Source: Aegilops tauschii subsp. strangulata (lineage: Eukaryota > Streptophyta > Magnoliopsida > Poales > Poaceae). From it: 64,000 nucleotides of DNA. The DNA is taken from contig NC_053037.3 of the NCBI RefSeq assembly GCF_002575655.3, positions 318,397,294 to 318,461,293 on the forward strand, read 5' to 3'. A model generated the notes under the pieces. The model saw only the letters and a list, made by a program, of their open reading frames with translations, was not told the origin of the DNA and searched no databases. The position numbers and the translations under genes are program-made. Below are positions 10,335-23,310 of this stretch, piece by piece. Positions within the stretch are counted from its first letter, which is position 1. Every line of letters begins with the position of its first letter.

Positions 10335-12890
10335 GAAATGATCTGCAGAAGACAAGTACTTTAATTTGACCGAGAAATAGAATCAAAGTAGAACATTCAT
10401 GGTCGGAACCAAATTTTGCAAAGGACCAACATAGATACCAGATGAGCTGATAACAAGGGAATTATTACTATTACAATGACCTTCCATGATAAGATCTACA
10501 TCGTGTCCATGGGCATGAACATAAATGTTCGAGGTCAGGGTCGGGCCTGCGAATTTTGGGGCCATGTGCGAAACTAAAAAATGGGGCCCTATCTTGCTAT
10601 AAAAATGAACTAACGAGCAACTATAAGTTATATGTATCTCGCAGAAATTTTTTATAATGTAGAAAATATGATGTATTAATTAAATTCAGTTATGTTTCTT
10701 TTCTCTTGCGCTTATAGGAACCAGCCAGATTTTCTCCCATGTTTTCTCAAATTTGTATTATTAAACACAAGATAAAAAAGATGAATAAAATAAAATTAAA
10801 GTTACACAGTAGCATATATCAATCGAAAATCATGCATCAATATTTTGCAATTAAATGAACCGTCTAACTCACTTAGTTTTGGGTCTTGTCCGGTTGAACT
10901 ACTACACAATGATCATTAATCGAGGGGGTAAGAACTAATCTGTAACGAAGTATGATTCTTACCAAAATTTAATTAGGAAATTAGAAATTAGGAGTAGGAA
11001 CCGAAGTTAATCGGAAAGGAGGATTCACTAAGCACCTGAAGGCTGAAGTCAGTCACTCGATCGTGGATTGGTCCGATAAGGCGATCCTGTTTCTTGTAGC
11101 GACCACGACAGAACTGCAGCTTAACGATCCTTGAAAATTGGGAGAGAAAGCTACGAAGGCAACGATATCGGCTCGAATCTGATCGCTCTGATGAGGCGAA
11201 GGCGACGACCGATGAGACGAGCTCGTTTCGTGTTGCGACGTGGACGGTACTGTTATTGCAGTTTTAGATCGAGTCGATCCCGATCAACTGCTGCAGCGAT
11301 CCCTTGTTTTTAGACATAGCAGTTTCCTTTTTCTGAGAACATCGAGCGATCCCTTTTCCACCAAGCGATAGCTTTTCCATCGAGCGATCGAGGCACGAGC
11401 ACTCGACGGCCTCTACTCGGCCCAACTCCAGCGCAAAGCGGCACAGTGCGGCAGAGCCTTGGCATTTTTAAAAAATACTATGCCTATATAAATTTTTTGG
11501 GGCCCCTCAAAAATATGGGCGCTGTGCGGGCCGCACATTTGGCACCACTATGGGCCCCGCCCTGTTCGAGGTTGACCCCCACTTCTTCAATGCATAACCT
11601 TTCATGTACTTCCGGTTTTTGAAGAAGTTGTAGTGCTGAAATTTTATCTGGCAAACGCCAGAAGAGTAAGACTCATGAAAACTCTCGGTTCACACGAATT
11701 AGGGAAGGCATAAGTTCAACCCATAGGGGCATCTTTGGAACATATACCACAAACTTTAGGAGTAATTAAAACAAGCTCGAAAGTAGAGCATGGTTGACAA
11801 AGCAGAGGATACAATTTACCAAAGGCATTATATACCCGTGGAAAGGCTCACAAGGTTATTGAATATGAAGGACGATGTCAGATGAAATCTTGGATTGGGC
11901 GAACCACAACGGAGCTGATGTGAGTATCGGTACTCAATCAGAGGAAGAAAGAACACAAGGGCATCAGATTATAGAACATCTAAATAATTCGATGCTTAGA
12001 TAATAAAGGAATTATGATTTCCAAAACGAAGGATCAGAAGCAGACGCTCTGATCAAGGATGGATAAGTTGAATAGACCAGTGGCACAATCGACGACAAAT
12101 AGTTTGGTCGAGAACCAGCTCATGTTGACGTCTGAGCCGGAAAGATAATTTAGAAGGGTCGATTGATGATTGTGGGCATTCGCACACATGTTGAATCAAT
12201 AGGATCAAAATGACGGTGTCAAAAGATAGTAGTGTATATTGCTAGTCATATGGGAGCATCCATAATGTAAGCATACAAGTATTTGCAGAGCAATAGTTTG
12301 AAGAGGATCCTCAGAAGGTCTGATAGTATTTCAGAGTATCTTATGAAGCATACGAACAACTGGGGATGAACGGATACTCGATAAGTGTGAGGAATTATCA
12401 ATAGGGGTATTCATGTGGTAAAGAACTGCAAGGCAGTAAGCTCAAAGGATTTTCAGAACAACAGAGAGCAGTCCAGGGCATCTTGTAATAACAAGAGCAA
12501 CTGAGGATGAATGTATGAACGGTAATTGTAGGTAGTTATCCATAAGGGTATATCGGTGGTAGGGAATTGTAAAGTCGGTGGGCACAAGGGTCTCGAGAAA
12601 ACCTTGGAGAGTATCTTCTGACTCTTCTGGTGAAGCAAGCGACCGTCCAGAACGAGGGGCTCTCCGGGAGAAAGTATTTACGAGAACCTAGAGTTAGAGT
12701 TAGCAAAATCATTTAACCCGAATAGAAGAGAGATCAGAGTCCTAGAGTATAGACGAGGAGTAGAAGATCCTAATACAACCCAATGGCGACTTGGGCCCGT
12801 AAGACACACAACCATGTTAGTAATTTTTTTACAATGACTAGACTCAACTTCAGCCAAGAAGTTTGGAGGGGGGGGTTCCTACAGGCAGTC
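10335..12890 (-). mobile_element. Leader of gypsy element with ~4 kb LTR, carrying hAT insert
   Basis: This is the internal non-coding leader of a minus-oriented LTR retrotransposon, next to its PBS (12891-12906) and LTR (12907-16879). It is cut at 10334 by the BARE1-like element and contains a hAT element at 10536-11564; the flanks of that insert join cleanly when it is removed. No gag motif can be read in any frame, so gag presumably lies left of the BARE1 insertion. The superfamily (gypsy) is inferred from LTR size and style, not from protein. Confidence 0.55.
10536..11564. mobile_element. Non-autonomous hAT-type transposon (1,029 bp)
   Basis: The ends are inverted: left CAGGGTCGGGCC, right (reverse complement) CAGGGCGGGGCC, with 10 of 12 bases equal. 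CAGGG is the classic hAT end. A perfect 8-bp target duplication TTCGAGGT flanks it (10528-10535 and 11565-11572), the diagnostic length for hAT. Subterminal GGGGCCC and TGTGCGG-type words occur near both ends. The inside is AT-rich on the left and holds no transposase; the 60-codon Arg-rich frame at 11131-11313 is not a known domain. It must have been moved by a transposase made elsewhere. Confidence 0.85.
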
Positions 12891-12906
12891 GGCTCTGATA
12901 CCAACT
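12891..12906 (-). other. Primer-binding site of ~4 kb LTR element
   Basis: The minus strand reads AGTTGGTATCAGAGCC after the LTR end GGCGTAACA, again complementary to initiator tRNA-Met. Confidence 0.85.
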
Positions 12907-15900
12907 TGTTACGCCCCCGATTCAATTGTACACTAACAATACATGCAAACGTGTACGATCAAGATCAGGGACTCACGGGAAGATATCACAACACAACTCT
13001 AAAATAAAATAAGTCATACAAGCATCATAATACAAGCCAGGGGCAAGACAAGTGCTTGATCATAGACGAGTCAGGGGAAGCAACAATATCTGAGTACAGA
13101 CATAAGTTAAACAAGTTGCCATAAGATGGCTAGCACAAACTGGGATACAGATCGAAAGAGGCACATGCCTCCTGCCTGGGATCCTCCTAAACTACTCCTG
13201 GTCGTTGTCAGCGGTATGCACGTAGTAGTAGGCACTCTCGGTGTAGTAGGAGTCGTCGAAGGTGGCGTCTGGCTCCTAGGCTCCAGCATCTGGTTGCGAC
13301 AACCGAGAAGAATGGAAAGGGGGGAAAGAGGGAGAAAAGCAACCGTGAGTACTCATCCAAAGTACTCGCAAGCATGGATCTACACTACATATGCATGGGT
13401 ATCTGTGTAAAGGGGCAATATCGGTGGACTGAACTGCAGAATGCCAGAATAAGAGGGGGATAGCTAGTACTGTCGGAGACTACGCTTCTGGCGGCCTCCA
13501 TCTTGCAGCATGTAGAAGAGAGTAGATGGTAAGTTCACCATGTATCATGGCATAGCATAATCCTACCCGGTGATCCTCCCCTCATCGCCCTGTGTGAGAG
13601 CGATCACCGGGTTATATCTGGCACTTGGAAGGGTGTGTTTTATTAAGTATCCGGTTCTAGTTGTCATAAGGTCAAGGTACAACTCTGGGTCGTCCTTTTA
13701 TCGAGGATCATGGCTATTCCAATAGATAAACTTCCCTGGAGGGGTGCACCACATTACCCAACACGCTCGATCCCTCTGGCTGGACACACTTTCCTGGGTC
13801 ATGCCCGGCCTCGGAAGATCAACACATCACAGCCCGACCTAGGCACAACAGAGAGGTCAGCACGCCGGTCTAAATCCTAAGCGTGCAGGGGTCTGGGCCC
13901 ATCGCCCATTGCACACCTGCAGGTTGCGAGGGTGACCGATGAGCAGACCTAGCAACGTCCCTTACAAAGGAAGTTGCGTTACGCGGTCCAACCCAGTGCG
14001 CGCCGCTCAGTCGCTGACGTCAAGAAGGCTTCGACTAATACCATGACGTCGAGTGCCCATAACTGTTCCCGCGTAGTTGGTTAGTGCGTATAGGCTAGTG
14101 GGTAGAATAAGATCAAATACCAAGATCTCGTTAAGCGTGTTATTTTGAAGTAACCGCAAACGCCGACCAGGGCCAGGCCGACCTCTCTCCTAGGTGGTCT
14201 CAGTCCCGTCGCTCCACCACAAAGTAACAGTCGGGGGCCGTCGGGAACTTAGGCCCACCACTACCTGGATGGAGCCACCTGTCCTTTCAGCCCCCACATC
14301 GGAATCACATGCGGGTACTCTATGAGCCGACCTGACTTTAGTCACCACAATGTATCATGTATAATAGTGTAGCATGTATATACCCATGATCACCTCCCGA
14401 AGTGACCACGACCCGATAATATAGCATAGCAGACGGACAAGATTGTTGGGCCACTGATGGAATACTAGCATCCTATACTAAGCATTATGATAGCAGGTAA
14501 AGGTATCAACAAGTGTAGCAACAAAGACAGGCTATACAACAGAATAGGAGCTATCGAATCAACAACAGTAGCAAACCTAATGCAAGAATAAGAGAGAAAA
14601 GATTGAGCGATATCTGGTTGATCAAAGGGGGGGCTTGCCTAGAAGCTCAGCCGAGAAGGAGGGGTTGTCAACACCGTAGTCGTACTGGGTAGCAGCAGTG
14701 TCGGTCTCAATGTCTAGCGAGAGAAGAGGGGGAAGAAAAATAAATATAATGCAAACATAAGCATGATGATGCACGACATGATAATGAGCAGTGCTAGGTG
14801 TGCCCTAACGCGGCAGTAGGTGGTACCGACGAAGGGGGAAAACATCCGGGAAAGTATTCTCGGTGTTTTGCGTTTTTGGACAGATGAACCGGAGGTGAAA
14901 TGTTGCACGTTCGCTATGCTAGGGACGTGTGGCGGGCGAACGGACTGCGTATTCGAATTCATCTTGTCGTTCTGAGCAACTTTCATGTTCAAAGTATTTT
15001 CATCTGAGCTATAGATTATTTTATATTAATTTTCAAAGTTTAAAACAATTTCTGGGTTATTTATCAATTCGAAAATAAAATAGTAAATGCTATGGGTACA
15101 CATAATTGTACCCAGAAAATTGACAAAGTGGCTGACAGGTGGGATCCGGTGGAAGGGTTGACCCAGTCATCATTGACTGGTAAAAATGGGAATAGTGCAG
15201 GCGGGTCCCGCATGTTAGTGCCCTAATAGTTTCTAAACTGATTTTATTTAAGTTAAAATAAGGGGGACCCACATGTGATATACACCTAAACTAATTAACC
15301 ACTAATCCTAATCTAACAGGGCCGTCTCCGGTGGACGGGCATGCACGCGTTCACGCAACAGGGGAGCGACGGCGGCCCCGGCGTCAGGAGGCGAGCATGG
15401 CGGCCGGCAAGCGGGCAGTGCCGGCGCCAGCATAGGCGAGGCGCAGCTAGTGCGCGGCGGGAGGCAGAAGCGGCAGCGCGCGCACCGGGGAGGTGAGCCG
15501 TGGGCGGGGCCAGGGAGCGGAGCGGTCGAGGGTGACGCGAGCTCGGCAAGCGCGCACTGCAGGTCACGGGAGCGGCGGGACATGGCCAGGAGGCGGCTGG
15601 AACTTGCGGGCGTGGGGGGAGGGAAGCTCGGGCGAGCGGGCAGAGCGTGGATGTGGTGGTGACAGCAGGCATGCGTTGGGTACAACCGGGCAGCAGGTAG
15701 CGCGGCCACGCACGCGGGGGCAAGCAGTGAGCGGCCACAAGGCAAGCAGCAGCATACGGAGCAGTGGCAACAGCTAGCAGCAGTAGCTAACTGCGGCAGC
15801 ATAGCGGCAATGAGCAGCGGCATCAACTGCAACAGGACAGGCAGCAGCAACCGCACGCACGTACTCATACGTGGGGTTCAGGCACGGGGGAGACGATGGC

Positions 15901-16879
15901 TAGCGACGGGTGCGAGCATGGGAGGTGAGGAGGAAGGAAGAGGAGCTCACAAGGGCCCTGTAGAGGTGCAAAGATGGGCTCGGGGGAGGCTTGGAGCAGA
16001 TGGACAGCGGCAACGATCCACGATGGCCGAGGGCGTCAATCCGCTTGAGGCAGGGGTCCGGAGCTCGAATGCGTCCACATAGTCAACGAAGACGACAGAG
16101 GCGGTGCTCTCGGCGCAGTCTTAGGCGGCGGCGAGGGCAGTGGCCACGAGGATGAGGTCGGCCATGGCGACGTGGTTCGACTGCGGGCGAGGTGGAAGAA
16201 AGCGGCGCAGGGGAAAGGGAGGGAATGGTGCTAGGGTTTCGAGGGGGGTGCGGGGATGCTCTTATCCTCGGGGAGGGTCGCGGGATAGCCGACACCTGGC
16301 AATCGAAGCCATGGACGCGGCGCGTGCGTCCATGGCGTTTGTGATGAATAGGGAAGAAGGAGACATGGAGAGTTGGGCTGGGGGTGGATTGGGCTTGTTG
16401 GGCCAGTTGGCCCGGGGAGGGTTCATTTTATTTTTGTGTTGTTTTGTCTTTTCTTTTTTCTGTTTTGTTCTTTTCTTTTATAGTTTTATTTTATTCTAGT
16501 TTTATAAAACATAAAAGTTGTACCTAAAATAGTAACACTAATTATACCTCTGCCGCAAAAGGTTTAACCCCCAAATAATATAGTTTAGTATTTTACAAAA
16601 TACCAAGGCATTTATTTATTTGTTTTACCTACTGTTTTAATTATTTAAATGCATTTAGTCCTTTTATAAAAATGTGGTTTCTCCACCAACATTACTTATC
16701 AATTATTTATCACATTTAGAACATTTTAGGTTTGACTTTTGAAAACTTTAACTGTTTGACTTGATTTTAAATTTGAAATTTGAACGGGAGTTGAATCATC
16801 GCAAGATTAACAACAGTAATCGTGGTGACATGGCATCATTAGCGGAGGGTTACTGTAGCTTAACTATCTGGGCATCACA
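12907..16879 (-). repeat. Very long LTR (3,973 bp) of gypsy-type element
   Basis: On the minus strand it starts TGTGATGCCCAGATAGTTAA at 16879 and ends GGGGGCGTAACA at 12907 next to the PBS. The right edge is sharp: copia reverse transcriptase resumes at 16880. A GC-rich block (15310-16400) gives long overlapping frames on both strands, but none shows a known domain and I treat them as chance. The left half (12907-15300) is mixed and non-coding. LTRs of about 4 kb are known in Triticeae gypsy families; I cannot name this one safely. Confidence 0.75.
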
Positions 16880-17860
16880 CCTTACCTTACAAATATGTGT
16901 CTAGCTTACCATTCGTGGGCATTGGAGTTTTGTAGCCCTTTAGTTTGCAATGTTGCATTTGGAACTTCTTCAGACATTCTCTCAGATATTTATCTTGAGA
17001 TATGAAAATTACATTGTCCTGTTGACGTATTTGCAGTCCTAGAAAGAACTTAGGTTCACCCATCATAGACATTTGATATTTCTCGGACATCATTCGCCCG
17101 GATTCCATGCTGCAAGCTTTGTTAGTACAACTTAAAATAATATCATCCAGACATATTTGACACATGAATAGATCACCATCCATAGCACGTGTGAAAAGAG
17201 TGGGATCAGTGGATCCTGGCTTGAACCCTTTGTCGAGCAAAAACCTCTTCAAGGTGTCATACCAAGCTCGAGGGGCTTCCTTCAACCCATATAGAGCCTT
17301 TTTCAACCTGAAAAGTTTGTTAGGAAACTGAGGGTTTTCAAAGCCAGGGTGGCTTCCTAACATATACTTCCTCATCAATTTCACCATTAAGGAAAGCACT
17401 TTTCACATCCATTTGGTAAAGCAGGATATCATTGTAGTTTGCATAAGCGAGAAGAATACGATTGCCTCAAGGCGAGCAACAGGAGCATATGTTTCACCAA
17501 AATCAATACCTTGTACCTGTGTATACGCTTCAGCAACAAGACATTCCTTGTTTCTCACAACAATGCCATTTTCATCTTGCTTATTCCTAAATATCCATTT
17601 AGTGTCTATGATATTGTATTTCTTAGGATCCGGTTTGTCAACCAATTCCCATACATCATTCAATTCGAATTGCACCAACTCTTCTTGCATATCATTCATC
17701 CAATCGGGATCATTCATGGCGTCCTGAAACTTGGTAGGTTCTGTCAAAGAGATAAAGGAGAAACTACCAAAATAGTTAGCCAAACGAGTGCAAGAACGAG
17801 TTGTGGGTCGATAACCTGGGTTCTCTAGATCTTCAAGAATTGATGTAGGGTCAACTCAAT
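16880..17860 (-). pseudogene. Copia reverse transcriptase fragment
   Basis: Minus-strand pieces read NDPDWMNDMQEELVQFELND, NIIDTKWIFRNKQDENG, YTQVQGIDFGETYAPVARLE and, after a shift near 17400, LFRLKKALYGLKEAPRAWYD and the catalytic region ICLDDIILSCTN. The family consensus at the last site is a YVDD-type box; here it reads CLDD, so both Asp are kept but the Tyr is lost. A frameshift separates 17403-17783 from 16887-17399. The sequence stops at the gypsy LTR. RT would copy the element RNA into DNA; this copy cannot. Confidence 0.85.
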
Positions 17861-19010
17861 TAGCCACTCGTGGGTGAGGTTTTTCACCTTGATGATTATT
17901 TTCATTTCCCTCAACATCACCATTGGGATGAGCATCTGTGTCGCCATTTTCATCGGGACTGGCATTTTCATTTTGGTTGCCATTTGTGTTTGTAGTGGCT
18001 TGGCGTGTTCTGCTTCAAGTCATGGGGGCATCATCATCGGAAGAGTCGGGTACATTTCCTTCAACTTGCTTGACCCTCCCAATAGCCATTTGCCAAATAG
18101 CATCCGCAATCGGTGGTTCATCTATCACATTTGGCAGGTGCTCCTTTTGGGAGCTGTTAGATTCATCAAACCGCACATTTACCATTTCCATAACTTTCCC
18201 ATGGTGAGAGTTATAGACATGATAAGTGCGAGTTCGAGCCATAACCAAGAAGAAAACCTTCATGTGCCTTAGGTGCAAACTTGGAACTATGATTCATGTC
18301 ACGAATATAGCAAGGTGCACCAAAAACACGTAAATAAGAAACATTTGGTTTCTTGCCAGTGATGAGCTCATAAGAAGTTTTCTTAAGGACTTTGTGAAGA
18401 TAAACAAAATTGACAACATGACAAGCAGTGTTTATAGCATCAGTCCAGAAGCGAATAGGAGTTTTATACTCACTGAGCATTGTTCTCGCCATCTCGATGA
18501 GAGTTCTATTCTTTCGCTCAACAACTCCATTCTGTTGGGGAGTGTATGCGGCAGAGAACTCATGAGTTATACCATTTTCGTCGAGAAAATCCTCGATATG
18601 AGTATTTTTGAACTCAGTACCATTGTCACTTCTGACATGCTTAATTCGCATGTCATATTCATTCTGGGCCTTCTTGGAGAATCTTTTGAAGATGTCTTGG
18701 GTGCAGGTTTTGTCTTCGAGAAAGAGTACCCCAAGTGTAACGAGAGAAATCATCAACACTAACCAGACCATAATGACTGCCTCCGAAACTTGCTTAGTTT
18801 TGAGGTCCGAATAAATCCATATGAAGAATTTCCAGAGGTCTTGTTATGGTCCTGAAAGTCTTTGATGAATGATGCTTCTTGGCCAATTTACTGGCCTCAC
18901 ATGCACCACAGAGACGATCCTAGTCAAATTTTACACCAAGAATGCCACGCAGATGATTTTTGTTCATGAGAGTCTGCAAATTTCTCATACCTGCATGGCC
19001 AAGTCTTCAG
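17861..19010 (-). pseudogene. Copia integrase, decayed
   Basis: From high to low coordinate: a GAG-pre-integrase zinc region (WRLGHAGMRNLQ, then CGACEASKLAKKHH), catalytic core pieces (DLFGPQN, GGSHYGLV), then the cleaner frame 18211-18771 with VRSDNGTEFKN, YTPQQNGVVERKNRTLIEMA and FGAPCYIRDMNH. The D and DD(35)E-type context around NGVVERKN is typical of copia integrase. Stops and shifts occur near 18730-18900 and near 18270. The acidic linker toward RT fills 17861-18210. The enzyme would insert the DNA copy into the genome. Confidence 0.85.
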
Positions 19011-19440
19011 TGCCACATCCATCCTTCGGTTGCTTTTGCAAGCAAACAAGTTTGGACTGAGGGACCCTTAGAAAAATCAACAATATACAAATCACCTTTA
19101 CTATTTCCCTCGAAGACGAAGGAATTGTCAGAGGCCATAAAGACGATGCATTTGGATATAGAAAATAGAACTAGCATGCCTAGATCACAAAGCTTGCCAA
19201 TTGACATGAGATTGAATCCAAGAGACTGAACAAGTAAAACATCATCAATGTTCTTAGGTTTGGATATATCAACTTTACCTAACCCAATTACCTTTTCCTT
19301 TGTTGTTGTCGCCAAAAGTGATATAGTTCAGAGATAAAGCAGTTAAGTTGGGGTCGACAAACAATGACTTGTCTTTGTTCATATGACTAGTGCATCCACT
19401 ATCCATTATCCATTCGGTACACCCGGAGATATAGTCCTGT
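19011..19440 (-). pseudogene. Copia aspartic protease region
   Basis: A minus-strand frame gives CTEWIMDSGCTSHMNKDKS, the DSG catalytic motif of copia proteases, at about 19380-19420, followed after a shift by IGLGKVDISKPKNIDDVLLV and FNLMSIGKLCDLG. Copia protease cuts the gag-pol polyprotein. The frame is broken at least once between the two blocks (around 19310-19330). Confidence 0.8.
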
Positions 19441-21885
19441 ATAAGAATTTGGCTTTCTTAACCACCCACATCTTTGCAGGTGGCTTTGAAACAGAAGAGC
19501 GAGCAGGATATGATTTATTTCAATAACCATAATTGTTACTCGACGAAGTGCAAGCATAATTAAAGGAATATGAATTGAAATTCTTTCCAAAGGAATGAGT
19601 GTAATGGTTAAATGAGGTACGCATGTACTCATTCTGTAGAACATTTTTAAGGAAGTAACGAGCATTTTATGCCTGCATGGTTAGTAAAGTAGTAATAGGA
19701 AATGCTTCGATAGTTTTCCTGGGCACCCAGAAAGCTTTCTATGGGGGGGCATTCCTGCTGTTTGGTCCAACATAGCGAGCAATAGCCTCACCATGTTGGT
19801 TTTTGAACAACTTATAGTTGTCCGGAGAATCATCATAAGAATATTTACGGATGGGAGAGTCATATCCCGAAAGCAAAGCTGGATCGAGCATTTTGCTCTT
19901 GGCAGGCACCCACACATTGCGAGGATATTGATCAGGTTCCTAGTAGGAGCCATTTCCATTCAGTTTCGATCCGAAACCGGTACCTTCTTTCCTGGGATAT
20001 TTGTGAAGATTGGATTTCTTCAGAACATCACAAAGGGTTTGATGCCCTTTGAGAGACTTGAACATTCCTGTTGAATAAGATCCTTAAACCTAGCATTCTC
20101 ATCAGACACAGACCCATTTTCCTCGACAGAGGGGTTAGCATTCACAGAAGATTTAGCATTTGATTCAGCATTGTTGCATTCAAGGCATTTTAAGCAAGGT
20201 GGAACAAACACTTCAGGTTTCTCTGAGTTGTTGGGTGAGAAGAGAGTTTTCTTTGATCAAATCCTTATGGGCCTCTCTCAGCGGCTCTAGTTCCTGTTTC
20301 CTTTTCAGGTAATCATAGGTCAATCTCTCGTGGTCAGCCGCGAGAAAATCATGACGATTTGATAGTTCTTCCATTCGTGACATGAGAGTGGAATACTCTT
20401 CTACCAACGACTGATTTTTCTCCATCTCCTCAACCAACAACCCTTCAGATTTCCTGGGGGTTTTCTCAATTTTCTCAAGAGAGTTTTGTTGTATATTAGC
20501 AATTTTGATCAGTTTAGCATGGTCATCCTCATCTGAAGAATATTGATCACTATAGTGAACCTTGTGATGTTTGGAGGATGCCTTTTCTTTTGAAGCTTTG
20601 GCCATGAAGCAGTAGGTAGTGAGATTTATCGTGGCTTGAACGATTCTTGAAGAAGTTTGATGTAGGGGTGGTGGCACATGCTATGCCAGCCCTGCCGGAA
20701 TCAAAATCCTCATCGGATTCCTCAACTTCTTCGGAGTGAGATGATTCTTCTTCGTCGGAGTCCATCTCCTTGCCGATGTACGCCTTGGCCTTGCGAGAGG
20801 TATTCTTGCAGTTGGAGGAGGACTTGGAAGGATTCTTTGAGGAAGATCTTGACAAAGACTTGGAGGTGGACCTATCCTTCTTCTTGAAGAACTTCTTCAT
20901 TTTCTTCTCATCATCGGAGTCATAGTTCTTGCTCTTGCCTTTGCCATGGTAGTTTCCTAAATCATATGTGGCACGTATTTTAGCTTCCCAGAGAGTGCAG
21001 TCCGAAATGAAATGTCCTGGCTTTTTGCACTTGAAGAAGGTGTAATCACCAGTAGGTTTTGATGAAGATTTTGAATCGCCAGAGTTGCTAGATCCCTTCT
21101 TCTGAAACTGGTTCTTTCTGTGAAGGCGCTAGAATCTGTTTGTGATTAATGTGAGATCTTTGCTGATCCTTTCTGGGTCATCTGAATCTTCATCGACATT
21201 TCCTTCTGAGGAAGAATCAGCTACAGCCTTGAGGGCATGACTTTTGCGGTGACTTGAGCCATAGAGATCTCTCTTTTCTTCTTCTTGTTCCTCGTGGATG
21301 TTTAGCCTTTCCAAGATATCAGCAGAGTCGAGAACTTTGAAATCAGCTCGTTCCCTAATCATCAGAACTAGAGTGTCGAATGAACTGTCAAGAGATTCAG
21401 AGCAGTTTCTTCACAACTTCGTGGTCAGTGATGTCTTTGGCGCCGAGACCTTGCAGCTCGTTTGCAATGTCACTCAGACAATCGAAGGTTTTTGCCGACA
21501 GCTTTCATTTCTGATTCGCTTGAACCGATTGAACTTCGCCCGAAGAGTATCAATGCGAGCTTCTTTCTGAGTTGAAACACCCTCATTTATCTTTTGAGAA
21601 TGTCCCACAATTCCTTTGTAGATTCACACTGATGATAGCAAAGAAATTGAGCACGAGAGAGATGGTCACCAATTTCATCCTTAGCTTGAGCGTCTAGTTG
21701 AATGAGTCTCTTCTCGCGGTCAGTGGGGACCTGGGGCACTTCAATCGTGACTCCATTTGCACCACGTTCCACATATCATCATCAATAGCTCAAAGACGGA
21801 TCTTCATCTTCTGTTTCTAGAAGGGATAGTCTGTCCCATCGAAGATGGGAATCTTGAGATGCGACTTGTAGCTCACTAAAGACAT
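19441..21885 (-). pseudogene. Copia gag with coiled coil, decayed
   Basis: The start is the ATG at 21885 (MSLVSYKSHLKIPIFDGTDY), with a TAG soon after where Trp is usual and further stops. Then come IQLDAQAKDEIGDHLSRAQF and a nucleocapsid region near 21000-21050 reading FFKCKKPGHFISDC: the first Cys of the CX2CX4HX4C knuckle is Phe. Next comes a Lys/Ser-rich stretch (20800-20900), acidic DSDEEESSHSEE (about 20740-20780) and a coiled coil (20213-20480, YDYLKRKQELEPLREAHKDL). The long helical C-terminal gag extension is typical of the Sire/Maximus group. 19441-19960 is the linker to protease. Gag would form the virus-like particle. Confidence 0.8.
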
Positions 21886-21936
21886 ACTTAAACTCCAAGG
21901 TGGTTAGACCAAAATGAGCAGAGTCAAGGAGTACCT

Positions 21937-21951
21937 TGCTCTGATACCAGT
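21937..21951 (-). other. Primer-binding site, initiator tRNA-Met
   Basis: The minus strand reads CTGGTATCAGAGCAA right after the LTR end TGTTCCTACA, which fits the initiator tRNA-Met primer for the copia element. Confidence 0.85.
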
Positions 21952-23167
21952 TGTAGGAACAGAGTATGTCTACCAGAAGGGGGTGAATGGGAGTTTTAAA
22001 ATTTCTTCAGAAATATCAAAACTCTCAGAACCTAGCAGTGGAGCGAATGAAAACAGAGTACATCAAGCAAGTACAACCTAACTAATGGAAACTAAAACAT
22101 GCATTGAGACAAATCACATGATGAAACAGTTCGAATGTAAAGAGGAGAAGCAGATGTAACCAGTGATGCTCGATGGCGACAAGGAATTTGGTAGACCAGT
22201 TCGTCCTTCTGCACAAGGACTATGTCTAATTGGAGGGGTTGTGACTTAACACGGAAGATGAACTCTCTTCGCCCTATTCTCCTCGGCAATTGGTTCGTCA
22301 ACCAATGTCGATCACTCGTGGTAGATACTTGAGGCGATATCTGAACCTTTACAGACTTCTTCTTTGAGAACCACAATTACTCTTGGTCTCTGAAGAAATT
22401 GACACCTAACCGTCTAGAGAGTTTGTAGCTCTCAAGAGTAATAGGCGGAGCGTACTGAACTTAGATTCGATTCATGCTGAAACACTATCTAACTTTCCGG
22501 CTCTAGGGGTTTTCTCTTGGTGGATTTTAAATTCCAATCACTCTAGAGAGGGGGTTTCTCAACAATCTTCGCACAATCAAACGGATTGGCCACCGAACAA
22601 CGCCGGTGCGGGGTGGCTATTTTGAAAGGATCGAGAAGAGGTGTCTAGAGGGGGAGTGATTAGACCCTCAACAAGAAAAATTAGCAGTTTTTAAGTTCTA
22701 AGCTGAGGTGGAGTTTTAGCAAGATTAAGCATTCACAATACATTTAGCAAGCATGTCAAGAGTATATGAGCAGCGGAAAGTAAAGCATGCAAGTTGCAAG
22801 AAAGTAAAGGGATGGGATTGGAGTGTGCAAACGCAATTGGAGACACAGAGATTTTTGGTGTGGTTCCGACATGTGGTACTATCGTACATCCACGTTGGTG
22901 GAGACTTCAACCCACAAAGGGTAACGGTTGCGCGAGTCCATGGAGGGATCCACCCACGAAGGGTCCACGAAGAAGCAACCTTGTCTATCCCACCATGGCC
23001 ATCGCCCACGAAGGACTTGCCTCACTTGGGTAGATCTTCACGAAGTAGGCGATCGCCTTGCCATTACAAACTCCTTGGTTCAACTCGACAATCTTGATGG
23101 AGGCTCCCAAGGGACACCTGACCAATCTAGGAGACACCACTCTCCAAAAGGTAATAGATGATGTGTT
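21952..23167 (-). repeat. Copia 5' LTR, R/U5 side
   Basis: This is the 3' half of the LTR (in element orientation), from the CACTA break to the PBS. It ends CTGTTCCTACA on the minus strand. At the break the last three bases GTT (23165-23167) are repeated at 61417-61419 on the other side of the CACTA element. It includes the region 22500-23160 with many short frames, none of them a recognised domain. Confidence 0.85.
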
Positions 23168-23310
23168 CACTACAAAAAAAGACACATCCGTGACATTTTG
23201 GGCCGAACAATTTTTTTCTGTCATACTTATGACACTTCTATGACAATAATTGTGACAAAACACGGTATCATCATAGATGTGGTGGGATCCTACTTCTATG
23301 ACAAAAAATC
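23168..23310 (+). repeat. CACTA left terminus and TGACA subterminal motifs
   Basis: The terminus is followed by repeated TGTCAT/ATGACA words: TGTCATAC, TATGACAC, CTATGACA (twice) and CATGACAGAAAA. The same words fill the last 170 bp of the right end in mirror orientation. Subterminal repeats of this kind are binding sites for the element's regulatory protein in En/Spm; the assignment here is inferred. Confidence 0.75.

Noticed and set aside
15308..16499. Long overlapping frames on both strands (up to 186 codons), rich in Ala, Pro, Arg and Cys
   Set aside because: They sit in a GC-rich block of a 4-kb LTR, overlap on both strands and show no known domain; composition explains their length.
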